The notes: generated by a model from the sequence alone, not told the origin. A stretch of DNA of 64,000 bases from Pseudomonadota bacterium (GCA_963205335.1 CAUJIM010000098.1:1-64000); one strand, 5' to 3'. Counted from the first letter of the stretch, positions 55,738-64,000 are shown. Numbers and translations are program-made.

Positions 55738-58068
55738 ATGAATGATGTTTCTGCTCCGTTCGCCACGCGCTTCGGCAGTGGGCGCGCCGTCGAGCGCCTG
55801 GAAGACGCCGCGCTGCTGCAGGGCCGGGGCCGCTACGTCGACGACCTGGGCGAGCCGGGCGATGGCTGGGCGGTGTTCGTGCGCTCGCCGCATGCGCACG
55901 CGGCGATCCGCGGCGTGGACGGCGCCGCCGCGCGCGCCATGCCGGGGGTGCGCGGCGTGTTCTCGGGCTCCGATCTGCTGGCGGCCGGCGTGCCGCCGCT
56001 GGAGATCGGTGCGCCGTTCAGGCGTGCCGACGGCAGCGCCTGCGCCACGCCGGCGCGCTACCCGCTGGCGGTGGGCGCGGCGCGCTTCGTCGGCGACGCG
56101 GTGGCGCTGGTGGTGGCCGATACGCTGCAGCAGGCGCAGGACGCGGCCGAGGCGGTGTGGGTGGATTACGAGGAGCTGCCCGCGGTGCCTACGCTGGAAG
56201 CCGCGCTGCGCGCCGAGGCGGCCGTGACGCCCGAGGCGCCGGACAACGTCGCCTGCGAGGCGCGCCACGGCGACGCCCAGGCCGCCGCCGCGGCCTTCGC
56301 GCGGGCGGCGCACGTGGTCCGGCTCGACATCACGCACCAGCGCGTGGCCGCGCTCACGCTGGAGCCGCGCAGCGTGCGCGCCGCCTGGGACGGGGCGGGC
56401 CAGCGGCTGGACATGTTCATCTCTTCGCAGATGCCGACGGCGGTGCGCGAGAACGTCGCGCGCACGCTCGGCCTGGCGCCGGAGGCGGTGCGCGTGCGCG
56501 TGGGCGACGTGGGCGGCGGCTTCGGCATGAAGACCAGCTCCTACCCCGAGGACGCCGCGATCGGCTGGGCCGCGCGGGCCACGGGAGGCGTGGTGCGCTG
56601 GGCCGGCGAGCGTGGCGAGGAGTTCCTCTCCACCCTGCACGGGCGCGACGTGCAGGCGCACGTGGAGCTGGCGCTCGACGCCGAGGGCCGCATCCTGGCG
56701 CTGCGCGTGCATTCGCACGCCAACGTCGGCGCCTACGCGCTCACCACGGGCGTGGTCATCCAGCTCCTGATCGGCCCCTGGGTGCAGACCAGCGTCTACC
56801 ACGTGCCGGTGATCGACTTCCACTTCCGCGCGATGCTCACCCACCAGGCGCCGACCAGCGCCTACCGCGGCGCGGGCAGGCCCGAGGCGATCTTCAACAT
56901 GGAGCGCGTGCTGGACGAGGCGGCGCGCCAGAGCGGCATCGACCGCGTCGAGCTGCGCCGGCGCAACTTCATCCGTCCCGAGCAGATGCCCTACACCAAC
57001 CCCATGGGCCAGACCTACGACGTGGGCCGCTTCGGGCACGTGCTCGACCAGGCGCTGGCGCTGGCCGACTGGGCCGGGTTCGGCGCGCGCGCGGCCGAAT
57101 CGAAGGCGCGCGGTCTCTGGCGCGGCCTGGGGCTGGCCACCTTTCTTGAATGGACCGGCGGCAACGCCTTCGAGGAGCGCGTCACCGTCGACGTGCAGGC
57201 GGGCGGCGTGATCGAGGTCTATTCGGCCGTCAACCAGATGGGGCAGGGCATCGCCACGTCGCTCGCGCAGCTCGTGGTCGACGCGTTCGGCGTGCCGATC
57301 GAGCAGGTGCGCGTGGTGCTGGGCGACACCGAGCGCGGCAACGGCTTCGGCTCGGCCGGCTCGCGCTCGCTCTTCACCGGCGGCTCGGCCATGGCCACGG
57401 GCGCGCGCGAGACCGTCGACCGCGCACGGCACCTGGCGGCCGCCGAGCTGGAGGTGGCCGAGCCCGACATCCGCTACGAGGCCGGGCGCTTCACCGTGGC
57501 CGGCACCGACCGCAGCATCGGCCTGTTCGCGCTCGCGGGCAGGCAGCCGGACGGCCGCATCTTCGTCGAGCACACGCACACCGTGGCCGGGCCCACCTGG
57601 CCCAACGGCGCGCACGTCTGCGAGGTCGAGATCGACCCCGAGACCGGCGTGGTGGCGCTGGCGGCCTACGCCGGCGTGAACGACGTCGGCCGCGTGGTCA
57701 ACCCGCTGATCGTGCGCGGCCAGCTCGTCGGCGGCGCGGTGCAGGGCATCGGCCAGGCGCTGATGGAGCGCGTGGTCTACGACGAGGACACCGGCCAGCT
57801 GCTCACCGGCAGCCTGATGGACTACACCGCGCCGCGCGCGCGGGATTTCGCCGCCGACTTCCGCATGGAGATGGACGAATCGACGCCGAGCAGCAACAAC
57901 CTGCTGGGCGTCAAGGGCGTGGGCGAGCTCGGCACCATCGGCGCCGCGCCCTGCGTGGTCAACGCCATCGCCGACGCACTCGCGCGCGCCGGGCATGGCG
58001 GCGCGGCGCCGCTCCTGCAGATGCCGGTGACGCCCGCGCGCCTGTGGTCGCTGCTCCATGAGCGCTGA
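55738..58068 (+). CDS. xanthine dehydrogenase/aldehyde oxidase-family molybdopterin-binding subunit
   Basis: A 776-residue large subunit of a molybdenum hydroxylase (Ald_Xan_dh_C plus MoCoBD domains). Conserved segments: [42 protein letters not shown], the MoCo region [48 protein letters not shown], and the active-site Glu in [13 protein letters not shown]. Normally it needs a [2Fe-2S] subunit and a FAD subunit; neither is encoded nearby. Its substrate (CO, aldehyde, N-heterocycle) cannot be told. Its end overlaps ispD by 11 bp. Confidence 0.88.
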   Translation: MNDVSAPFATRFGSGRAVERLEDAALLQGRGRYVDDLGEPGDGWAVFVRSPHAHAAIRGVDGAAARAMPGVRGVFSGSDLLAAGVPPLEIGAPFRRADGSACATPARYPLAVGAARFVGDAVALVVADTLQQAQDAAEAVWVDYEELPAVPTLEAALRAEAAVTPEAPDNVACEARHGDAQAAAAAFARAAHVVRLDITHQRVAALTLEPRSVRAAWDGAGQRLDMFISSQMPTAVRENVARTLGLAPEAVRVRVGDVGGGFGMKTSSYPEDAAIGWAARATGGVVRWAGERGEEFLSTLHGRDVQAHVELALDAEGRILALRVHSHANVGAYALTTGVVIQLLIGPWVQTSVYHVPVIDFHFRAMLTHQAPTSAYRGAGRPEAIFNMERVLDEAARQSGIDRVELRRRNFIRPEQMPYTNPMGQTYDVGRFGHVLDQALALADWAGFGARAAESKARGLWRGLGLATFLEWTGGNAFEERVTVDVQAGGVIEVYSAVNQMGQGIATSLAQLVVDAFGVPIEQVRVVLGDTERGNGFGSAGSRSLFTGGSAMATGARETVDRARHLAAAELEVAEPDIRYEAGRFTVAGTDRSIGLFALAGRQPDGRIFVEHTHTVAGPTWPNGAHVCEVEIDPETGVVALAAYAGVNDVGRVVNPLIVRGQLVGGAVQGIGQALMERVVYDEDTGQLLTGSLMDYTAPRARDFAADFRMEMDESTPSSNNLLGVKGVGELGTIGAAPCVVNAIADALARAGHGGAAPLLQMPVTPARLWSLLHER

Positions 58069-58759
58069 TGCCGCGCGCCTGACCGCCCTCGTGCCCTGTG
58101 CCGGCAGCGGTGCGCGCGCGGGCGGCGGCGAGGCCAAGCAATACCGGCGCGTGGCCGGCCGGCGGCTGGTGGAGCACACGCTCGCGGCGCTCGCCGCCGT
58201 GCCGCGCATCGGCCGCGTGCTGGTCGTGGTGGCGCCGGGCGACGCTACGCTGGCACCGCGCCAGGCCGCCTGGGAGGTGGCCGATTGCGGCGGCGCGACG
58301 CGCGCGCACAGCGTCTTCAACGGCCTGGCGCACCTGCGCGCCGGCGGCGCCCCGGACAGCGACTGGGTGCTGGTGCACGACGCGGCGCGCTGCCTCGTCA
58401 CGCCCGGCCTGGTCGACGCCCTGATCGACGCCTGCCTGGACGATGCGGTGGGCGGCCTGCTGGCGCTGCCGCTGCCCGATACGCTCAAGCGCGCGCAGGA
58501 CGGGCGTTCGGCGCAGACGCTGGCGCGCGAGGGCCTGTGGCTCGCGCAGACGCCGCAGATGTTTCGCCTCGGCGCGCTGCACGCGGCCCTGCAGGCGCGT
58601 GCGGCCGACGGCTTCGCCGGCCTGACCGACGAGGCCAGCGCGATGGAAGCGGCGGGCCATCGCCCGCTGCTGGTGCGGGGCAGCGCGCACAACCTCAAGG
58701 TGACCTGGCCCGAGGACTTCGCTCTGGCCGAAGGCGTGTTCAGGAGCCGCTTACCATGA
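58058..58759 (+). CDS. ispD: 2-C-methyl-D-erythritol 4-phosphate cytidylyltransferase
   Basis: A 233-residue nucleotidyltransferase of the MEP isoprenoid pathway (third step). The CTP-binding loop [60 protein letters not shown] and [32 protein letters not shown] are diagnostic. It overlaps ispF by 4 bp (ATGA), the usual arrangement in Proteobacteria. Confidence 0.95.
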   Translation: MSADAARLTALVPCAGSGARAGGGEAKQYRRVAGRRLVEHTLAALAAVPRIGRVLVVVAPGDATLAPRQAAWEVADCGGATRAHSVFNGLAHLRAGGAPDSDWVLVHDAARCLVTPGLVDALIDACLDDAVGGLLALPLPDTLKRAQDGRSAQTLAREGLWLAQTPQMFRLGALHAALQARAADGFAGLTDEASAMEAAGHRPLLVRGSAHNLKVTWPEDFALAEGVFRSRLP

Positions 58760-59259
58760 AGACCACCCCGGGTTGGCGCATCGGGGAGGGCTGGGACATC
58801 CACGCGCTCGTTCCGGGCAGGCGCCTGGTGATCGGCGGCGTGGAGATAGCCCACCCGCTCGGGCTGCTGGGCCATTCCGACGCCGACGTGCTGCTGCACG
58901 CCGTCACCGACGCGCTGCTCGGCGCCGCCGCGCTGGGCGACATCGGCAGCCACTTCCCCGATACCGACGCACGCTGGCGCGGCGCCGATTCGCGCGTGCT
59001 GCTGCGCGCCGCGATGGACGCGGTGCGCGCCCGCGGCTGGGCCGTGGCCAACATCGACAGCACCGTGATCGCGCAGGCGCCGCGCCTGTCGGGGCACATC
59101 GCGGCGATGCGCGAGTGCATCGCGCAGGTGCTGGGCCTCGACCCCGCCCAGGTCAGCGTCAAGGCCAAGACCGCCGAGCGCCTGGGCCCGGTGGGGCAGG
59201 GCCAGGCGATCGAGGCGCGCGCGGTGGCGCTGCTGGTGGCCGCCGGCGGCGCCTGTTAA
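58756..59259 (+). CDS. ispF: 2-C-methyl-D-erythritol 2,4-cyclodiphosphate synthase
   Basis: A 167-residue Zn-dependent trimeric enzyme of the MEP pathway. The metal-binding [13 protein letters not shown] (Asp, His) and [33 protein letters not shown] signatures and the C-terminal [19 protein letters not shown] motif are complete. Translationally coupled to ispD; ecotin follows 10 bp later. Confidence 0.96.
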   Translation: MKTTPGWRIGEGWDIHALVPGRRLVIGGVEIAHPLGLLGHSDADVLLHAVTDALLGAAALGDIGSHFPDTDARWRGADSRVLLRAAMDAVRARGWAVANIDSTVIAQAPRLSGHIAAMRECIAQVLGLDPAQVSVKAKTAERLGPVGQGQAIEARAVALLVAAGGAC

Positions 59260-59269
59260 ATTCCCCGGC

Positions 59270-59773
59270 ATGCGGACCCCCTTCACGACCCGGCGCCTCG
59301 CGCTCTCGCTGCCGCTGTGCGGCGCCCTGCTGACCGCCTGCGCGCAGCAGCCCGCGGCCCCCGACCCCGCCGCCGCGCGCGAGCTCAAGGCCTTTCCCGC
59401 CACCCTCGCGGGCCACCAGCGCCACGTGATCGATGTGCCGGTGCTTGCCCGCGAGGACGAGCACAAGCTGGAGCTGATCGGCGGCAAGGCGATGACCGTG
59501 GATTGCAACGCCCGCGGCCTGGATGGGCGCTTCGCGGCGCGCGACGTCCCGGGCTGGGGCTACACCTACTGGGTGCTGGAAAGCCGCGGCCAGGTGCGCT
59601 CGACCATGATGATGTGCCCGCCCGGCAGCGAGAAGCCCGGCTTCGTGCAGGCCGAGCCGCTGCTGCTGCGCTACAACAGCAGGCTGCCGGTGGTGGTCTT
59701 CGTGCCCGAGGGCATGCAGCTGCGCTGGCGCGTGTGGAACGCCGGGCCGGTGCAGGAGGCCGCGCCGCGCTGA
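59270..59773 (+). CDS. eco: ecotin-family serine protease inhibitor, probable lipoprotein
   Basis: A 167-residue ecotin. The body aligns with E. coli ecotin through HQRHVIDVPVLAREDEHKLELIGGKAMTVDCNARGLDGRF, GWGYTYWVLES, STMMMCPPG and LLLRYNSRLPVVVFVPEGMQLRWRVWNAG. The reactive loop S111-T112-M113-M114 puts Met at P1, as in E. coli M84, and C116 pairs with the earlier Cys. The N-terminus is a type II signal (ALLTAC, C24) instead of the Sec type I signal of E. coli ecotin, so this one should be membrane-anchored. Confidence 0.88.
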   Translation: MRTPFTTRRLALSLPLCGALLTACAQQPAAPDPAAARELKAFPATLAGHQRHVIDVPVLAREDEHKLELIGGKAMTVDCNARGLDGRFAARDVPGWGYTYWVLESRGQVRSTMMMCPPGSEKPGFVQAEPLLLRYNSRLPVVVFVPEGMQLRWRVWNAGPVQEAAPR

Positions 59774-59825
59774 CGCAGGGGCGCGCGACGCGCCGTCCGA
59801 TCGATCATTTCACGGGAGAAGCTTC

Positions 59826-60434
59826 ATGACCTTTCGCATCGCTTCATGGCTCGGCGCCCTGCTGCTGGCGCTGTCGCTCGCGGGCTGCGGCTACAACGAC
59901 TTTCAAAGGCTGGACGAATCGACGCAGTCGGCCTGGAGCGAGGTCGTCAACCAGTACCAGCGGCGCGCCGACCTGATCGACAACCTCGTGGCCACTGTCA
60001 AGGGCGAGGCGAATTTCGAGCAGGAGACGCTCACCAAGGTGATCGAGGCCCGCGCCAAGGCCAGCAGCATCCAGGTGACGCCCGAGACGCTGAACGACCC
60101 ACAGGCGTTCCAGCAGTTCCAGGCGGCGCAGGGCGAGCTCTCCAGCGCGCTGAGCCGCCTGATGGTCACGGTGGAGCGCTACCCCGACCTGAAGGCCAAC
60201 AAGGCCTTCGCCGACCTGCGCGTGGCGCTCGAGGGCACCGAGAACCGCATCGCCGTGGCGCGCGGGCGCTACATCGAGGCGGTCAGGCAGTACAACGTGC
60301 TGACGCGGGAATTCCCGACCAACCTGACGGCCAAGGCCTTCGGCTACGCGCCGAAGGAGAATTTCAGCGTGGCCAACGAGGCGGAGATCGCCCGCCCGCC
60401 CAAGGTGGATTTCGGCACCGGGCCGGCGCGCTGA
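59826..60434 (+). CDS. lemA: LemA-family lipoprotein
   Basis: A 202-residue helical protein. Signal and lipobox LLLALSLAGCGYN make it a lipoprotein; the core reads DESTQSAWSEVVNQYQRRADLIDNLVATVKGEANFEQETLTKVIEARAKA and continues to YNVLTREFPTNLTAKAFGY, the LemA signature. Function is unknown. It is first in a LemA-TPM-TPM operon, a very common pairing. The ATG at 59826 has a GGGAGAAG ribosome-binding site. Confidence 0.94.
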   Translation: MTFRIASWLGALLLALSLAGCGYNDFQRLDESTQSAWSEVVNQYQRRADLIDNLVATVKGEANFEQETLTKVIEARAKASSIQVTPETLNDPQAFQQFQAAQGELSSALSRLMVTVERYPDLKANKAFADLRVALEGTENRIAVARGRYIEAVRQYNVLTREFPTNLTAKAFGYAPKENFSVANEAEIARPPKVDFGTGPAR

Positions 60435-60476
60435 GGGCGTGCGACAGGAAACGGGTGCGGCTGGCCATGGGAGTCG

Positions 60477-60535
60477 AAAAATGTCGCTGGCGCTTTTTGG
60501 CCGGGCGCTGCTAGCTGCGTTTTTGATAGTAGCAT
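60477..60535. repeat. Possible repeat-derived segment at the start of the TPM gene
   Basis: The sequence GTCGCTGGCGCTTTTTGG, then GCGCTGCTAGCTGCG and TTTTTGATAGTAGCATC, resembles a repeat copy with its flank. It encodes much of the signal peptide of the TPM-domain protein. The match is diverged. Confidence 0.3.
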
Positions 60536-61371
60536 CGGTGTGCGGCGCCGGCGCGCAGCCGCTGCAGCCGGTGCCCGCGCTCACGGGCCACGTGATCGAC
60601 CGGACGGACACGCTCGATGCCGCCGCGCGTGCATCGCTCGAGGCCACGCTCGCGGCGCTGGAGCGCGACCAGGGCGCGCAGGTAGTGGTGCTGTTCGTGC
60701 CGAGCACGGCGCCCGAGGACATCGTCGCCTATGCCAACCGGGTGGGCAACGCGTGGAAGATCGGCCGCGCGGGTATCGGCGACGGGCTGATCCTGCTGGT
60801 GGCCAAGGACGACCGGCGCGTGCGCATCGAGGTCACCAAGACCCTCGAAGGGGCGGTGCCGGACATCGCCGCCAGCCGCCTCATCGACGAGGTGATCACG
60901 CCAGCGTTCCGGCGCGGCGACTATGCCGCGGGGGTGGGCGCGGCCGTCGACCAGATCGCGGCGCGCATTCGCGGCGAGCCCCTGCCGCCGGTGCCGGCGC
61001 ATGGCGGTGGTTTCGAGCCCGATGCGCTCCAGCTGCTCATCCTCGCGTTCTTCCTGGCGCCGGTCGCCAGCGCGGTGCTGCGCTCCCTGTTCGGGCGCAG
61101 GCTGGGGGCGCTCGCGACGGGCGCCGGCGCCGGGGGGCTGGCGCTGTGGCTGGGCGTGGGCCTGGCGATGGCGGTGCTCGTCGGCCTGGGCGTCTTTGTG
61201 TTCGCTCTCATGGGCCATGCCATGGGCCCGATCGGCAGGGGCTCGCGCGGCGGCGGCTGGGGTGGTGGCGGCGGGTTCGGCTCGGGTGGCGGGTTCGGTT
61301 CCGGCGGCGGTGGCTTCCGTTCGGGCGGCGGCGGGGATTTCGGCGGCGGCGGCGCCAGCGGGAGTTGGTGA
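60481..61371 (+). CDS. TPM-domain (YgcG-like) membrane protein
   Basis: A 296-residue protein: signal peptide MSLALFGRALLAAFLIVASVCGAGAQ, a periplasmic TPM domain (VPALTGHVIDRTDTLDAAARASLEATLAALERDQGAQVVVLFVPS, GIGDGLILLVAKDDRRVRIEVTKTLEGAVPD), two transmembrane helices (about 180-245) and a Gly/Ser-rich tail (GGGWGGGGGFGSGGG). This is the standard partner of LemA. ATG 60481 opens the signal; a GTG at 60439 upstream is unlikely. The repeat-like sequence at 60477-60535 covers the signal-peptide codons. Confidence 0.9.
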   Translation: MSLALFGRALLAAFLIVASVCGAGAQPLQPVPALTGHVIDRTDTLDAAARASLEATLAALERDQGAQVVVLFVPSTAPEDIVAYANRVGNAWKIGRAGIGDGLILLVAKDDRRVRIEVTKTLEGAVPDIAASRLIDEVITPAFRRGDYAAGVGAAVDQIAARIRGEPLPPVPAHGGGFEPDALQLLILAFFLAPVASAVLRSLFGRRLGALATGAGAGGLALWLGVGLAMAVLVGLGVFVFALMGHAMGPIGRGSRGGGWGGGGGFGSGGGFGSGGGGFRSGGGGDFGGGGASGSW

Positions 61372-61373
61372 CG

Positions 61374-61910
61374 ATGATCGATGGCCTCGTGCGCCTGCTG
61401 CGCCACCGCTGGTTCGACGAGCACGCCGCGCGCCGCGCCCTGCCGCCGCAGATGCTGGAGCGCCTGCGTGGCCGCGTGGCCGCCAGCGAACGGCGCCACA
61501 CCGGGCAGATCCGCCTGTGCGTCGAGGGCGGCCTGCCCACGAGCTACCTCTGGCGCCACCTGCGCCGGCAGGTGCCGATCGGCCGGATCGTGCGCCAGCG
61601 CGCGCTGATGATGTTTTCCAAGCTCGGCGTCTGGGACACCGAGCGCAACAACGGCGTGCTGATCTACCTGCTGCTCGCCGAGCGCGCGATCGAGCTGGTG
61701 GCCGACCGCGGCCTGGCCCGCTGCGTCGACCAGGCCGCCTGGAGCGCGATGGTCGACCGCCTGGGCAGCGCGCTGCACGAGGGGCGGTTCGAGGAGGGAC
61801 TGACGCAGGCGCTCGAAGAAGTCTCCGGCGTGCTGGTCGAGCACTTCCCGGGCGGCCCGGCGGCGGATGCCGCCGGCAACGAACTGCCCGACGACCCTGT
61901 CGTTCTCTGA
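61374..61910 (+). CDS. second TPM-domain protein
   Basis: A 178-residue soluble protein with a shorter TPM domain (RRHTGQIRLCVEGGLPTSYLWRHLRRQVPIGRIVRQRALMMFSKLGVWDTERNNGVLIYLLLAERAIELVADRGLA). It lacks a signal peptide or clear membrane segment. ATG 61374 is 2 bp after the previous stop codon. This is the usual third gene of LemA operons and probably forms a complex at the membrane. Confidence 0.88.
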   Translation: MIDGLVRLLRHRWFDEHAARRALPPQMLERLRGRVAASERRHTGQIRLCVEGGLPTSYLWRHLRRQVPIGRIVRQRALMMFSKLGVWDTERNNGVLIYLLLAERAIELVADRGLARCVDQAAWSAMVDRLGSALHEGRFEEGLTQALEEVSGVLVEHFPGGPAADAAGNELPDDPVVL

Positions 61911-61917
61911 GCCGCGC

Positions 61918-62997
61918 TCAGGCCCGCGCCTGCGCGGCGATGCGCCGCGCCAGCCGCAGGCGCTCCTCGTGCCGCTCCAGGCCCTGGATGAAGCGCTCCG
62001 GGATGCCGCCGACGCCGACCATCGCGCCCACCAGCGCACCGGTCAGGATGGCGCGGGCCTGGTTCTGCCCGCCGCCGTTGACGGCGTGGAGCACGGCGGC
62101 CTCGAAGTCGTCGGCGAAGCGCGCGGCCAGGTGGTAGGCCGCCGGGAACTGGTGGTAGACCGCGCAGGGCATCCCGTAGACCAGCGAGACCTTCCAGGCC
62201 GGCTCGATGCGCACGCCGGGGTCGAGCGCGGCGCCGGCGATGTAGCCCATGCCGATCAACGCGTCGGGCGAGCAGAACTGGCCGGCCTTGCGCGGCTTCT
62301 CGGGGCCGTCGGGCACGGCGTCCTGGTCCTGCAGGGTGACGCTGTGAAACGGCAGACGGCCCTCTCGCACCAGCTTCATGAGCCTGGCGGTGATCTGGCC
62401 GTCGAAGCGCTCGCCCTGCACCAGCTGGCCCAGCGCCAGCGCGTAGGCCGTGGTCATCGCGCCGACGGTGGGGTCGATCTGCGTGAGCGCGGTGTTGCCG
62501 CTCACGCTTTCGGCGAGCGCCTGCGGGTCGTTCGCGTAGCGCACCGCGATAGCGAGCACGCGCTCGGCCGCTTCCGTGGTGTCGGCGTAGCCCGCCACCC
62601 GGCCCCAGGGCTGGCCGCGGAGCACGCGCTGGCGCCAGGCCTCGCGCATCGACTGGCTGGTGTAGCCGCCGGGGCCGTTGTTCGGCGTGCCGTCGATCAG
62701 CGGGAAGAAGTCCTGGTCGATGCGGCGGCAGAAGTCCGCCTCGTCGTAGCGGCCCTGCCCGGCCAGCGAGCGCATGGTCAGTTCGAGCAGCCAGCCGGCC
62801 TGCGACGAATCGCCGGCCTTGAGCCCGTCGTGGTAGCGCCCCGGCCTGGGCGTGGTGTAGCCGCTGATCCACGGTCCGTAGGCGGCGCGCAGCTCGTCCA
62901 GGTCGTAGTACCAGTGCGGGCCGACGGCGAGCGCGTCGCCGATCAGTGCGCCCATCAGTGCGCCGCAGGCGCGGTCTTCAAACGAGGTGGCAGGCAT
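61918..62997 (-). CDS. ADP-ribosylglycohydrolase-superfamily protein (J1-crystallin/SelJ-like)
   Basis: A 359-residue protein of the DraG/ARH fold. The N-terminal GALMGALIGDALAVGPHWYYD is typical. However, the first acidic metal motif (usually TDDT) is GDSSQ (62-66) and the second (usually GGDTDT) is NGGGQNQAR (307-315), so several Mg ligands are missing. This pattern resembles the J1-crystallin/selenoprotein J branch (KAGDSSQ compare KAGDQTH). An altered hydrolase or pseudoenzyme is likely. It is convergent to the TPM gene (7-bp gap). ATG 62997 gives the best N-terminus. Confidence 0.8.
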   Translation of the reverse strand: MPATSFEDRACGALMGALIGDALAVGPHWYYDLDELRAAYGPWISGYTTPRPGRYHDGLKAGDSSQAGWLLELTMRSLAGQGRYDEADFCRRIDQDFFPLIDGTPNNGPGGYTSQSMREAWRQRVLRGQPWGRVAGYADTTEAAERVLAIAVRYANDPQALAESVSGNTALTQIDPTVGAMTTAYALALGQLVQGERFDGQITARLMKLVREGRLPFHSVTLQDQDAVPDGPEKPRKAGQFCSPDALIGMGYIAGAALDPGVRIEPAWKVSLVYGMPCAVYHQFPAAYHLAARFADDFEAAVLHAVNGGGQNQARAILTGALVGAMVGVGGIPERFIQGLERHEERLRLARRIAAQARA

Positions 62998-63103
62998 GGC
63001 GGTTCTCCGGTGCGGTGTGCCCACGATAGCCGGATTGCCGGGCCGATGCCACCAGCGAAGGCGATGCCTGCGCCAGGGGTGTCGGTACTTCACCCGGCTC
63101 CCG

Positions 63104-63439
63104 TCACTCTTGATCGAGCAAGCGTTTGAAAAGGTGGGCCCTGAAGTTTCTCCTGGTGTGGACGAACATGTGGATCAGAGCCATGTGCTCATCGAATTCG
63201 TACACGATCCGTGTCTGCCGGACCAGCGTGCAGCGGACATTCGTGATGCCCAGGTCCTTCAGTTCATCGATACAGCTGCCGATTTCCGGTTGGCGCTCGA
63301 TGAGCCGGAAGGCTTTTTTGTATTCGGCGTTGACGGCATTGCAGGTGAGGTCGCCGAACTCCTTTTTGACGTACTCCCTGACGTCCCTGAATTCCCGCTG
63401 GGCGCTGCGCAGAATGAGAAGCCGGCGCGGCACGGTCAA
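63104..63439 (-). CDS. RelE/ParE-family toxin
   Basis: A 111-residue ParE/RelE-fold toxin (LLILRSAQREFRDVREYVKKEFGD, LVRQTRIVYEFDEHMALIHMFVHTRRN). It overlaps the upstream antitoxin gene by 4 bp (ATGA), the classical antitoxin-first order. Members poison gyrase or cut mRNA on ribosomes; the conserved residues visible here do not decide between these. No promoter of its own. Confidence 0.85.
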   Translation of the reverse strand: MTVPRRLLILRSAQREFRDVREYVKKEFGDLTCNAVNAEYKKAFRLIERQPEIGSCIDELKDLGITNVRCTLVRQTRIVYEFDEHMALIHMFVHTRRNFRAHLFKRLLDQE

Positions 63440-63696
63440 TCATCCATCGGATCGAGAAAGGCGTGCGCATCGCTGAATTTGCCTTCGGCGAATTCCTTTT
63501 TTCCCAAGGCCAGCAGTTTCAGCAAGGCCAATGCCTCCTGCTGCTTTTCATACTCGGCGATGTCCATGACGACCATCTTGGCTTCACCGTTCTGGGTGAT
63601 GATGATGGGGTCGGGGTTGACGGCAAATTCCTTGACGATTTCTGCCGCACTGGATTTCAGGTAGGTGATGGGCCTGATCTGCTTTGCGAGGGACAT
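63436..63696 (-). CDS. Phd/YefM-family antitoxin
   Basis: An 86-residue antitoxin. The N-terminus (IRPITYLKSSAAEIVKEFAVNPDPIIITQNGEAKMVVMDIAEYEKQ) is the DNA-binding Phd/YefM fold; the acidic tail (EFAEGKFSDAHAFLDPMDD) should wrap the toxin. It lies directly behind a promoter-operator (63723-63751) that it presumably represses together with its toxin. Confidence 0.9.
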   Translation of the reverse strand: MSLAKQIRPITYLKSSAAEIVKEFAVNPDPIIITQNGEAKMVVMDIAEYEKQQEALALLKLLALGKKEFAEGKFSDAHAFLDPMDD

Positions 63697-63722
63697 GGCG
63701 GTTCTTGGAGGGTCTGACAGCC

Positions 63723-63751
63723 AAAATACAGACCGAATTCGGTCTTGTCAA
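63723..63751 (-). promoter_or_regulatory. Promoter-operator of the Phd-ParE-type module
   Basis: On the minus strand TTGACA (63746-63751), exactly 17 bp, TATTTT (63723-63728). The 16-bp perfect palindrome AGACCGAATTCGGTCT (63730-63745) fills the spacer, so repressor binding would exclude RNA polymerase. The antitoxin ATG lies 27 bp from the -10. Confidence 0.85.
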
Positions 63752-63765
63752 GGAGGCCGTGCCTG

Positions 63766-64000
63766 TCACTCGTACACCACCACCCGGTCCCCCACCTTCA
63801 CCTGCTCGTACAGCCACTTGGCGACCTGGTAGTCGCGCAGCTGGCTGCAGCCGTGCGAGCCGCTGGCGTAGCCGTTCTCGGCGAAGTCGTCGGAGAAGTG
63901 GATGGCCACGTTGCCGTGGTAGAAGAGGGCGTAGGGCATGGGCGTGCGCTCGCCGAAGATCTTGGACACCGTGTCGCTGTTCTTGTACCAGACGCGGAAC
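63766..64000 (-). CDS. L,D-transpeptidase (YkuD domain), 3' part only
   Basis: The last 78 codons of a minus-strand gene whose start lies beyond the window. The readable part FRVWYKNSDTVSKIFGERTPMPYALFYHGNVAIHFS and the catalytic motif GSHGCSQLRDYQVAKWLYEQVKVGDRVVVY identify a YkuD-type L,D-transpeptidase; the nucleophile Cys and its His are present, with SQL in place of the usual IRL/VRL. It would cross-link peptidoglycan or attach proteins to it in the periplasm. Confidence 0.88.
   Translation of the reverse strand, partial: FRVWYKNSDTVSKIFGERTPMPYALFYHGNVAIHFSDDFAENGYASGSHGCSQLRDYQVAKWLYEQVKVGDRVVVYE

Noticed and set aside
55693..59508. Minus-strand frame of about 1270 codons opposite the molybdopterin hydroxylase and isp genes
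   Set aside because: Arg/His/Ala-rich translation with no domain; the plus-strand genes are well-known families.

Overview
The window is a dense, very GC-rich chromosomal segment of a betaproteobacterium, most likely a member of the Comamonadaceae (Burkholderiales; Acidovorax, Alicycliphilus or Melaminivora-like). The gene content fits this: an H-NS-family regulator, a phasin with PhaR-like operator palindromes, a small Trp-rich protein of the Comamonadaceae type, a leucine-leader/leuA attenuator, and about a dozen copies of a roughly 45-bp palindromic repeat scattered between and inside genes. I see no rRNA or tRNA genes, CRISPR array, insertion sequence, integrase or origin. Almost all of the sequence is coding, and no gene-free stretch exceeds 300 bp.

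Layout. 1-12 kb: H-NS-like protein, aconitase A, a flavin monooxygenase, meso-DAP dehydrogenase, secreted nuclease, SuhB, TrmJ, a large acyl-CoA dehydrogenase and a flavodoxin-like protein. 10.4-15 kb: a PmrAB-like two-component system divergent from a PAP2 phosphatase-EptA operon, i.e. a lipid A modification island. 15-22 kb: AhpD-like protein, cyclopropane-fatty-acid-synthase-type methyltransferase, cytochrome c, IlvD, thioesterase, Lgt and an enoyl-CoA hydratase. 22-31 kb: the most unusual part, a LysR regulator followed by a seven-gene same-strand cluster (alpha/beta hydrolase, YciI-like, NicX-type iron dioxygenase, class A flavin hydroxylase, periplasmic binding protein, malonyl-CoA decarboxylase, malonyl-CoA synthetase). 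It reads as a ring-hydroxylation, ring-cleavage and hydrolysis pathway feeding malonate to acetyl-CoA. 31-45 kb: UspA, DsbB, LeuA with its attenuator, a PBP7-like endopeptidase, SDR dehydrogenase, Fur-type iron-binding protein, phasin, NAPRTase, antiporter, 2-hydroxyacid dehydrogenase, RmuC and a flavocytochrome c sulfide dehydrogenase pair. 45-55 kb: LOG-family protein, CrcB, a glycosyltransferase-kinase pair, SerB, adenine/adenosine deaminase, a toxin-antitoxin locus with a frameshifted toxin, and Mfd. 55-64 kb: an orphan molybdopterin hydroxylase subunit, IspD-IspF, a lipoprotein ecotin, LemA with two TPM-domain proteins, an ADP-ribosylglycohydrolase-like protein with altered acidic motifs, an intact Phd-ParE-type toxin-antitoxin pair with a textbook promoter-operator, and the 3' part of an L,D-transpeptidase running off the window.

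How it fits together. Most genes are housekeeping (branched-chain amino acid, isoprenoid, NAD, lysine/peptidoglycan, repair, envelope). The accessory signal is concentrated in the 22-31 kb catabolic cluster, the lipid A/two-component island, two toxin-antitoxin loci and the repeat family. Several repeat copies have been absorbed in frame into trmJ, an acyl-CoA dehydrogenase gene and an enoyl-CoA hydratase gene, and two others supply stop codons. All functional statements rest on reading the translated sequences and on family knowledge; no database search was possible.
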